39,487 bases of DNA from Gluconacetobacter aggeris (GTDB taxonomy: Bacteria > Pseudomonadota > Alphaproteobacteria > Acetobacterales > Acetobacteraceae). The stretch spans positions 1-39,487 of the forward strand of contig NZ_JABEQD010000021.1 of assembly GCF_014174395.1 (NCBI RefSeq), in the 5' to 3' direction. Below, piece by piece: positions 33,290-39,487 of this stretch. The notes under the pieces were generated by a model, which was not told where the DNA came from, ran no database searches, and worked only from the letters and a program-made list of their open reading frames with translations. The position numbers and the translations under genes were made by a program. Position 1 is the stretch's first letter. Each line of letters opens with the position of its first letter.

Positions 33290-33736
33290 CTACCCGTCCA
33301 GAACGCCCATCATCACGGCACCCGCCACCGCCAGCACCGCCGCGCCCAGCGCCGCCGGCCCCAGCAGCGGCAGCCACAGGCCGCGCAGCCGGATCACCCG
33401 CCCGGCCCCCAGGCCCGCCGCCGTCCGCGCCAGTCCGGGCGGCAGGCGGTCGAGCGCGCGCAGCAACGGCAGCAGCACCAGCGGCACCAGGCAGACAGCC
33501 TGCGTCACGACCGGCTCCGCACCGCCATCCCGCCAGGGCCCGGATAGCGCAACGGCCCCCATCCATCCGGGAATCGCCAGCGCCAGGGCACAGACCTGGG
33601 CGGCCGACAGCACGCGCCGCCCCCGCGGCCCCGCCCGCAGCAGCAGGCCGAGCCCGCACGCGGCCAGGGCCGCCGTCCCTTCCACCAGCAGGCCGACGAC
33701 CAGTGCCGGCGACGAGAAAGCCGGCAGCCCGGTCAT
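33290..33736 (-). CDS. Half-length ABC-type permease protein
   Basis: The 148-residue product has about four membrane segments (around 9-33, 42-64, 76-95 and 118-146). The stretch ARTAAGLGAGRVIRLRGLW followed by LPLLGPA is the EAA loop pattern by which binding-protein-dependent permeases contact their ATPase. Normal permeases of this type have 260 or more residues, and the helices after the EAA loop are missing. Its start overlaps the upstream binding-protein stop by ATGA, so it was designed to be translated with it. It may be a decayed permease or a reduced, re-purposed membrane protein. Confidence 0.65.
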   Translation of the reverse strand: MTGLPAFSSPALVVGLLVEGTAALAACGLGLLLRAGPRGRRVLSAAQVCALALAIPGWMGAVALSGPWRDGGAEPVVTQAVCLVPLVLLPLLRALDRLPPGLARTAAGLGAGRVIRLRGLWLPLLGPAALGAAVLAVAGAVMMGVLDG

Positions 33737-34767
33737 GGCACGGCCAGCCAGTCCGCGAAGCGCCGGGACAGGTCAGGCAGATGCTCCTGCCAGAAGGCGG
33801 CATCCATCGGCAGCGGCTGCACCGACTGCGCGTCCGGACGCGCATGGTAGAGCGACGCGAACCGCGCCACCTGCTCGGGCTGGGCCATGAAATGCAGCAG
33901 GCTGCGTGCCCGGTCGCGCGTCGCGTGATCCAGATCGGGCGCAACACCCCAGGACAGGCCGTCATCCAGGCTCTGTTCCCACTGCAGCCCGACATCGCGC
34001 TGGCCGGACCCGGCCGCCGCCACCTCGCCCCCCACCGCACTGGTCATCAGCACGCTGCCATTGCCGATGATGCGTGCGGATTCCGCCGGGCTGGTCCACC
34101 ACTCGATATAGGGACGCAACTGGCTGAGCTTGCGGAACGCGCGCGCCACCCCGTCGGGCGTCGCCAGCACGGCATAGACATCGGCCGGTGCAACGCCATC
34201 GGCCATCAAGGCGATCTCAAGCGTCGAGCGCGGGTCCTTGCGCAGGCCGCGCTTGCCGGGATAGCGGACGACATTCCAGAAATCGCTCCAGTGCGGGGCC
34301 ACCGGAATGCGGCCGCGATCCCACGCCAGGGCGATCCCCTCGCGCAGGGCCGGCACGCCACACGCATCCGCGCTGCCCGGCGCGCCGCCCAGCCGCAGCA
34401 GGACTCCCTGCATGCAGGCGGCGCGGGCGGTGCTGTCTTCCATCAGCGCCACCGTCCAGGCACGGCCGCCAGAGCCCTGGCGGGCGGCAGGCTGCGGATC
34501 GCCATCCCATACATAGCGCAGGATGCCGACCTTCATCTGGGCCGCGAAGGGGCGAAAGAACGCCTTGTCCTGGGCCGCGCCCAGGGCTCCGCCCAGGCTG
34601 TTCACCACCAGCGCATGCGCGCGCCAGCCCGTCCGGGCATTCCCGCCGGTCGGCACGATCGCCAGCAGCAGCAGCCCGATCAGAAGACGACGGAGCGATC
34701 GGAAAGTGCGGAGCGGGCCGGACAGGGGAATGGACTTTCGCAGGGGGCGGGGCAGGAAGGCCGGCAC
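33733..34767 (-). CDS. ABC-type periplasmic substrate-binding protein
   Basis: The product of about 344 residues resembles the PotD/AfuA-type and YnjB-type binding proteins of spermidine, iron or thiamine transporters. A signal peptide is visible (SLRRLLIGLLLLAIVPTGGNA). The mature part contains LVVNSLGGALGAAQDKAFFRP and a late DVGLQWEQSLDDGLSWGVAP. I chose GTG 34765-34767, which lies one base past the ATPase stop codon. ATG 34806 would overlap the ATPase by 38 bases. The stop overlaps the permease start by ATGA. The ligand is unknown. Confidence 0.75.
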   Translation of the reverse strand: MPAFLPRPLRKSIPLSGPLRTFRSLRRLLIGLLLLAIVPTGGNARTGWRAHALVVNSLGGALGAAQDKAFFRPFAAQMKVGILRYVWDGDPQPAARQGSGGRAWTVALMEDSTARAACMQGVLLRLGGAPGSADACGVPALREGIALAWDRGRIPVAPHWSDFWNVVRYPGKRGLRKDPRSTLEIALMADGVAPADVYAVLATPDGVARAFRKLSQLRPYIEWWTSPAESARIIGNGSVLMTSAVGGEVAAAGSGQRDVGLQWEQSLDDGLSWGVAPDLDHATRDRARSLLHFMAQPEQVARFASLYHARPDAQSVQPLPMDAAFWQEHLPDLSRRFADWLAVP

Positions 34768-34768
34768 G

Positions 34769-35884
34769 CTAGCCCATTTCCCCCCGGAACGGAAAGGCCA
34801 CGGCATGCGCCGGCGGCCAGGCCAGCCGGGCGGTCCGTCCGGGCACGAGTCCCGTCAGGTTCTGCGCCGGCGGCCGGCGGACCAGGACCTCCTGCCCATC
34901 CTCCAGGCGGAAGCGCAGCCGAATATGGTCGCCCATATGGTGCAGCCCCGCCAGCACCGCCGGCAGCGTGTCCTCGTCCTCATCGTCGGCGGCGGCCCGC
35001 CCGGTCGGAAACAGGGTGGCGATCCGGTCGGGCCGGACGCACAGCGTGCACAGCATGTCCGCGTCCACCCCCTGCCCGGCCATGGCCTCGACCCGCGCGC
35101 CGCTGGCCAGATGGACCGATGCCAGATCGTCCTCCACCCATGCGACGCGACCGGTCAGCGCGTTGGCGTCGCCGAAACGCGTGGCGACCCGGTCGCAGGC
35201 CGGCCGGTCGAACAATTCGGCCGCACTGCCGACCTGCAACAGCGCCCGACCGGACAGCACGCCGATCGCATCCCCCAGCAGCAGCGCATCATCCCGATCC
35301 CCGGTCGCCAGCAGCAGCGTCAGGCCCTGCGCCCGGGCCACGCGGGCCAGCAGGCGGCGCATCGCCAGCCGGTCCTCGCGCTCCAGCCCCGCGAACGGGT
35401 CGTCCAGCAGCAGGACCGACGGCGCGAACACCAGCAGCCGGCCCAGGCGGGCGCGCCACTCATCCTGTGGGGCAAGGGCGTGCGGGCGGCGGGCGGCCTG
35501 TCCATCCAGCCCCAGCAGGGCCAGCACCGTGTCCATCCGCGCCGCGACCGCCGGCCGTGCCAGGCCGCGCGCCTCCAGCGGAAAGGCCAGGTTCCGCCGC
35601 ACCGTCAGGTGCGCGAACAGCGGATCGCGCGCGCTGAACAGCCCGAGGCCCCGGCTCCCCGCCGGTCGCGCGGCCACGTCCCGGCCATCGAGCAGGATCT
35701 GGCCGGCCACGCACGGCAGATGGCCGGCCAGCGTGTCCAGCAGGCGGGAGAGGTCCGCCGCACGGTCCCCAAGCAATGCCAGGCACCCGCCGGGTGCGAT
35801 CGAAAAGGACAGCGTGGGCGTGGACGGTTCCACCGGCGCACACACAAATCCGCGAACGTCAAGACGTGGAGAGAGGGGAGCCAT
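34769..35884 (-). CDS. PotA-like ABC ATPase with degenerate catalytic motifs
   Basis: The 371-residue product aligns along its length with PotA/FbpC-type ABC ATPases (LSFSIAPGG start, ILLDGRDVAARP, a C-terminal OB-like domain from about 240). Yet the ATPase motifs have changed. Walker A is LLGDRAADLSR (38-48) with no lysine. The Q-loop glutamine is S84. The signature is LAPQD (137-141). Walker B is LLLDDP, with the catalytic glutamate replaced by D162. The switch histidine is G195. The frame is intact. ATG 35882-35884 is preferred; TTG 35935 is open upstream. It heads the operon with the binding protein and the half permease. It probably cannot hydrolyse ATP normally. Confidence 0.8.
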   Translation of the reverse strand: MAPLSPRLDVRGFVCAPVEPSTPTLSFSIAPGGCLALLGDRAADLSRLLDTLAGHLPCVAGQILLDGRDVAARPAGSRGLGLFSARDPLFAHLTVRRNLAFPLEARGLARPAVAARMDTVLALLGLDGQAARRPHALAPQDEWRARLGRLLVFAPSVLLLDDPFAGLEREDRLAMRRLLARVARAQGLTLLLATGDRDDALLLGDAIGVLSGRALLQVGSAAELFDRPACDRVATRFGDANALTGRVAWVEDDLASVHLASGARVEAMAGQGVDADMLCTLCVRPDRIATLFPTGRAAADDEDEDTLPAVLAGLHHMGDHIRLRFRLEDGQEVLVRRPPAQNLTGLVPGRTARLAWPPAHAVAFPFRGEMG

Positions 35885-35941
35885 GCGAGAAACGAAACCT
35901 GACAGGACTGATCGAAAGTCGGCCAGTGTAGACAACCCGCA

Positions 35942-36084
35942 TCAAAGATACGACCTTCCTGGGGCGTCAGCCCGTAAAATCGGCCCAATACCGCCGCTGA
36001 CGGGTCGTTGCCAAGGCGCGCGAACTGGCCGATTATCCGCGCAAGACCTGAGCCGCCGGGACCCCAGGCACCCAGGGCGGCCAT
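35942..36084 (-). pseudogene. Fragment resembling a LuxR-type DNA-binding region
   Basis: From an ATG at 36084 the minus strand translates to a segment with IIGQFARLGNDPSAAVLGRF followed by YGLTPQEGRIFDAG. The YGLTPxEGRI pattern resembles the first helix of LuxR-type HTH domains (YGLTPAEARV). No further helix follows and the frame continues into the ATPase gene. It is probably a remnant. The rest of the gap up to the holin-like gene holds one hairpin. Confidence 0.35.
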
Positions 36085-36116
36085 CGCCAGCCATGCCGCG
36101 ATCAGCTATCTGGCCG

Positions 36117-36143
36117 GGCGGGCATTCCGGCGGAACGCCCGCC
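36117..36143. terminator. GC-rich hairpin upstream of the holin-like gene
   Basis: GGCGGGC (36117-36123) and GCCCGCC (36137-36143) pair around a TTCC/GGAA inner stem. No U tract follows on either strand, so a terminator role is only possible. Confidence 0.3.
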
Positions 36144-36171
36144 AACGCAGTAGAGGGACGAAGCAAGGACC

Positions 36172-36612
36172 ATGAAGATAGCCGAACTTGGCAAGGCCAC
36201 TGTCCAGGCGGAACTGACCGTACGCCGCGAGATGGCCATTCGCATAGGCAGGCAGGTGGCATTCCTGGTCGTCGCCGCCGTGTTCGGCCTGCTGGCTGTC
36301 CTGTCGGGACACGCGCTGCTGTGGGCCTTCGCCTATCAGACGCTGGGGTTCAGCGTCCTCGGCGCGGCCATCCTGGTCTTCGCTGTAGACGCCGTCATGG
36401 CGCTGCTCTTCCTGCTGCTCGGCCGCCGCTCGATCATGACGGCGACCGAAATCCGCGCCCGCTTCGCGCGCGAACATGCGCTGAACGAACTGCGGCAGGC
36501 CCTGGCCCTGACCGCCGTCACCTCGGCGATCGCGGGCCCGGTCGGCCGCCAGGCCCTGCGCGGACTCATGCACCTCGTCCGTTCGCTCTTCGGCCGCAAG
36601 GGCGGCATCTGA
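36172..36612 (+). CDS. Phage holin family (DUF1469-like) membrane protein
   Basis: The 146-residue product has a charged amphipathic N terminus, then two hydrophobic segments (about 29-52 and 60-87), then a basic C-terminal half ending FGRKGGI. This matches the putative holin/YqjE-type small membrane proteins common in proteobacteria, which are not necessarily of phage origin. AAGGACC precedes the ATG at 36172. No phage genes are nearby, so the name reflects the family only. Confidence 0.65.
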   Translation: MKIAELGKATVQAELTVRREMAIRIGRQVAFLVVAAVFGLLAVLSGHALLWAFAYQTLGFSVLGAAILVFAVDAVMALLFLLLGRRSIMTATEIRARFAREHALNELRQALALTAVTSAIAGPVGRQALRGLMHLVRSLFGRKGGI

Positions 36613-36904
36613 CCTCCTGTTGACACCCGCCTGGCAGGAGAGACGCCAAACCCGGTTGGGGACCATGCTGAAATTGCATTGGCCCCCGCCCCCCATTTCT
36701 GGAAACCTGCTCCCTGGTCACAATTTCATGAGCATACGCCCCACATGCGTGTTCATGACAGCAGGGAAACCGGGTAGCTGCAGGGATGGCGGACTCCGAG
36801 CGTAGTGCGCGGGCACGATCCTTTGGACGTCGTCTGACCCATAAGGACGCCCCCCGACAGGGATGGCCCGGCCGTGGCCGGGCCGCGCATGCGGCGATCC
36901 GGAC
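36613..36904. other. Gene-free stretch with a GC-rich palindrome
   Basis: This is the leader region of the efflux operon. GGCCCGGCC (36865-36873) and GGCCGGGCC (36876-36884) form a perfect 9-bp hairpin with a 2-base loop just before the FUSC gene. No clear promoter or regulator site was found elsewhere in the stretch. Confidence 0.4.
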
Positions 36905-39139
36905 ATGAGCATCCGGCTGGTTCCGCCCCACACGGCGCTGCATGTCCCCCGTTCGCTGGTCCGGTTCGGCGGCTTCGCCTTCCCCGACTGGCAGACGCTC
37001 TCGCCCACCATCGCCTACAGCATCCGCGCGCTGCTGGCCGTCGGGCTGGCGCTGTTCCTGGCCTTCTTCTTCCAGCTCCAGACGCCGATGTCCTCGGTCA
37101 CCACGGTCCTGATCGTGGCCAACCCCGTCGTCGGCGCGATGGTCTCCAAGAGCTTCTGGCGCATTTTCGGCACCGTGATCGGCGCGACGGCGGCGGTCCT
37201 GCTGATGGCGGCCTTCCCGCAATCTCCGATGCTCTATTTCATGGGCATGTCGCTCATCATCGGCGTCGCCTGCTGCGTGTCGACGCTGCTGCGGTTCTAC
37301 AAGGCCTATGCCGCCGTGCTGGCGGGCTACACCATCGTGCTGGTTTCGATCTCCACCTTCGCGGACCCCGACCGCATCTTCATGGCCGCCATGTCGCGCC
37401 TGTCGGCGGTCACGGTCGGCATCGTCAGCACGGCGGTGGTGTTTCTGGTCACCTCGGTCAGCCGGCCGGAAAAGGTCCTGCGCCAGGTCGACCAGACGCT
37501 GCGCAATATCGCCGGCCAGTTCTCGCACCCGGCGGACCTCGAGGACGTGGTTCCCGGCCAGACACCCATGCCGGACGACGGCGGCCAGCCGCTCTCGTTC
37601 CGCGCCATGACGCTGACCAGCTACGATGCGCGCGCGCGCCTGCTGTCCCAGGCCAATGCACTGGTCGAGGCGATCGAATATGCCGCCGCCGACAATTTCG
37701 CGATCGGCCGCCGGGTCGATGGCCTGCGCGCGGGCGTGGCCAGGCTGCTGGGCCTGCTCAGCACCGACCACCCGATCTGGCGCGACGAACCGCCCCCAAA
37801 CCCGCAATCGGCCGCCGCCCGCGACCTGGTGCATGAGGTCATGGCCAGCTTCGCCGTCACACCATCGGAAAACCTGCACCTGGACGATCCGGGCCATATG
37901 CGCGCCCGCCTCGCCACCGCCATCGACACGCTGGACCAACTGTCCGAACAGACGAAAGACCTGCCCACGATCGCATTCATCGACAACGAGCGCGATATCC
38001 TGGTGCAGTTGCGGAGCGCGCTGGACGATTTCGTGGGGCCGCAGGTCCATCTGCGCCCGATCAGGCTGCAGCTGTTCTTCGACTGGCCGGCGGCGCTGCG
38101 CAACGGCACGCGCGGCGCGTTCGTGACCTTGCTGGGCTGCCTGATATGGTACGTCTTCCGCTGGTCGAACGGCGCGGCCATGCTTGCCTACCTGATCCCG
38201 GCCTCCTGCCTGCTGGCCACCAGCCCGGTGGCATCCCGCGCCAGCGTCATGTTCGCCAGCGGCACCCTCGCCGCCCTCCCCGCCGCCTTCATCTGCCAGA
38301 CCTTTCTCCTGCCCCGCATCGACGGTTATCCGCTGCTGTGGCTGTCCCTGTCGGTCTGCCTGCTGCCGGGCATCTGGCTGCAGTTCCATCCCCGCCACGC
38401 CATGCGCGGCTTCGGCTATGCGGTGTTCTTCAATGCCATGGTGCAGATCCGTAATCCGATCTCCTTCGATGACCTGTCGCTGATGAATGTCTGGCTGTCC
38501 TACCTGATCGCCCTGATCGGGCTGGCATTGGTATTCCGGGTCATCCTGCCGTCCGACCACCGGCTGGATACCGGCCGGCTGGTCATGTCGATCAACCGCG
38601 CCACCCAGCAGTTGGCCCGCCTGCCGCTGGACCGCCATGTAAGCTGGCCGGTGTGGGAAAACCTGCAGATGCAGAAGATCCTGCGCATGATTCAGCGCTT
38701 CTCGCTGGTCGCCCCCCCCAGGCGCGTCTACGAAACCACCGACGCGGCGTTCATCTCCGTCTCGGTAGGGCGCCTGATCACCCGGCTGCGGCATCTGGTA
38801 CAGAATCCGGCGGTCCATGAGCAGGACCGGGCGCGCGCACTGGCGGCACTGAGCGCATTCCAGCATCTGTGCACGCACCCCGCCCACACCGCACTGCTCC
38901 TGCGCACGGCGGCGCAGGACGTGATGGCCGACGTCGAAGACCGCCCCGCCGCATCCCACGTTCCCACCCGGCGCATTGCAGCGTGTCTGGAACAGGCGTC
39001 GCTCCTGGTAGACTCGGCGCCCGGATTCTTTCACAAACATGGTCCCCTGCAATTGCCCGGCGACATGCCGGGCGCCAATAACAGGCTGAATATGGCCATC
39101 CCCCCCGAGACGCGTTCGTTCGGAATGAGAGTCGCGTGA
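36905..39139 (+). CDS. FUSC family (AaeB-like) aromatic acid efflux membrane protein
   Basis: The 744-residue inner-membrane protein belongs to the fusaric acid resistance family, which includes the p-hydroxybenzoate exporter AaeB. Its two hydrophobic blocks (about 40-185 and 400-560), joined by a long soluble region, are typical. Family stretches include SSVTTVLIVANPVVGAMVSK and WSNGAAMLAYLIPASCLLATS. I chose ATG 36905-36907; the upstream ATG 36863 would add 14 residues with no match. Its stop overlaps the start of the DUF1656 gene as TGATG. The three-gene layout with DUF1656 and an HlyD-type adaptor is the aaeXAB arrangement. Confidence 0.92.
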   Translation: MSIRLVPPHTALHVPRSLVRFGGFAFPDWQTLSPTIAYSIRALLAVGLALFLAFFFQLQTPMSSVTTVLIVANPVVGAMVSKSFWRIFGTVIGATAAVLLMAAFPQSPMLYFMGMSLIIGVACCVSTLLRFYKAYAAVLAGYTIVLVSISTFADPDRIFMAAMSRLSAVTVGIVSTAVVFLVTSVSRPEKVLRQVDQTLRNIAGQFSHPADLEDVVPGQTPMPDDGGQPLSFRAMTLTSYDARARLLSQANALVEAIEYAAADNFAIGRRVDGLRAGVARLLGLLSTDHPIWRDEPPPNPQSAAARDLVHEVMASFAVTPSENLHLDDPGHMRARLATAIDTLDQLSEQTKDLPTIAFIDNERDILVQLRSALDDFVGPQVHLRPIRLQLFFDWPAALRNGTRGAFVTLLGCLIWYVFRWSNGAAMLAYLIPASCLLATSPVASRASVMFASGTLAALPAAFICQTFLLPRIDGYPLLWLSLSVCLLPGIWLQFHPRHAMRGFGYAVFFNAMVQIRNPISFDDLSLMNVWLSYLIALIGLALVFRVILPSDHRLDTGRLVMSINRATQQLARLPLDRHVSWPVWENLQMQKILRMIQRFSLVAPPRRVYETTDAAFISVSVGRLITRLRHLVQNPAVHEQDRARALAALSAFQHLCTHPAHTALLLRTAAQDVMADVEDRPAASHVPTRRIAACLEQASLLVDSAPGFFHKHGPLQLPGDMPGANNRLNMAIPPETRSFGMRVA

Positions 39140-39333
39140 TGCTGACCGAGTTCAATTTCTTCGGCGTCTTCATGGCACCGATCGTCGTCTACGCGATCGC
39201 CGCCCTGCCGGTGACCATGCTGATCCGCTTCCTGCTGTGGTGGACCGGCATCATGAAATGGTTCTGGCATCTCGCGCTGTTCGAGGTCGCCCTCTACACT
39301 TGTGTTCTGTGCCTGATGATCCTGTTCGTCTGA
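39139..39333 (+). CDS. DUF1656 (AaeX-like) small membrane protein
   Basis: The 64-residue product has two hydrophobic segments and the family start MLTEFNFFGVFMAPIVVYA. Such proteins accompany FUSC exporters. ATG 39139-39141 overlaps the FUSC stop by one base (TGATG), so translation is coupled. A GTG one codon earlier is the other choice. Confidence 0.9.
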   Translation: MLTEFNFFGVFMAPIVVYAIAALPVTMLIRFLLWWTGIMKWFWHLALFEVALYTCVLCLMILFV

Positions 39334-39376
39334 GAAACGACCGAACACCTGCCCCCTGCAAGGTCCGAGATAGACA

Positions 39377-39487
39377 ATGCCTCTTTTGCGTACCCTGATC
39401 CGTGTGGTCCTGACCCTGAGCGTCGTTGTGCTGGCGATCGTTCTGGGGGTGACCCTTTGGGACACGTATATGATTGCCCCATGGACG
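39377..39487 (+). CDS. HlyD-family efflux adaptor (AaeA-like), partial
   Basis: Only the first 37 residues lie in the window (MPLLRTLIRVVLTLSVVVLA and on to DTYMIAPWT). They give a single N-terminal membrane anchor followed by the ALxxxYMxAPWT-type start of membrane fusion proteins. As the third gene after FUSC and DUF1656 it is the periplasmic adaptor that would link the exporter to an outer-membrane channel. Confidence 0.85.
   Translation, partial: MPLLRTLIRVVLTLSVVVLAIVLGVTLWDTYMIAPWT

Noticed and set aside
36865-36884. GGCCCGGCC palindrome as a Rho-independent terminator
   Set aside because: No U tract on either strand and a 2-base loop; left as an unexplained palindrome.

Overview
The window looks like chromosome of an acetic acid bacterium (Acetobacteraceae, most like Gluconacetobacter or Komagataeibacter). 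The reasons are the high GC, two tandem copies of a PQQ polyol dehydrogenase pair (sldBA-like), the ilvB-ilvN-ilvC order, and GC-rich and AT-rich intergenic repeats of the kind I associate with this family. The genus is an inference and no rRNA is present.

Layout, left to right. 0-4.7 kb: clpB behind a near-consensus heat-shock promoter, a LysR remnant, an FAA-hydrolase-family gene and a GNAT acetyltransferase, all on the minus strand except the remnant. 4.7-9.4 kb: the minus-strand branched-chain amino acid cluster miaA-ilvB-ilvN-ilvC, ending in a strong terminator. 9.4-16.3 kb: serB, a two-gene membrane module whose DUF2335-like gene is split by a one-base frameshift, a CDF metal exporter divergent from a nitrilase-superfamily gene, nadK, an MFS remnant and an amino acid permease. 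16.3-24 kb: sldA-sldB twice, then dedA and an AroE-like gene. A decayed dedA piece between the two sldBA copies shows that a whole dedA-sldB-sldA block was duplicated.

24.1-31.9 kb looks acquired. It has visibly lower GC, a transposase remnant at one end and a tRNA-Leu gene at the other. It carries one compact operon on the minus strand: TonB-dependent receptor, spermidine-dehydrogenase-like flavoprotein, Tat-exported multicopper oxidase. A divergent LacI-type regulator faces it, and a near-perfect LacI-type operator sits between the -35 and -10 elements of the operon promoter. This is the best candidate for an undescribed system: regulated import plus two-step oxidation of an unknown substrate.

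31.9-39.5 kb: tRNA-Leu(UAA), a YgjP-like metalloprotease overlapping a YcgN-family gene, an odd three-gene ABC-like operon whose ATPase has lost or altered all its catalytic motifs and whose permease is half size, a holin-like membrane protein, and the start of an aaeB/aaeX/aaeA-like aromatic acid efflux operon that runs off the window. Small decayed gene pieces (LysR, MFS, DedA, transposase, LuxR-like) are scattered between intact genes, which suggests ongoing reduction and rearrangement.
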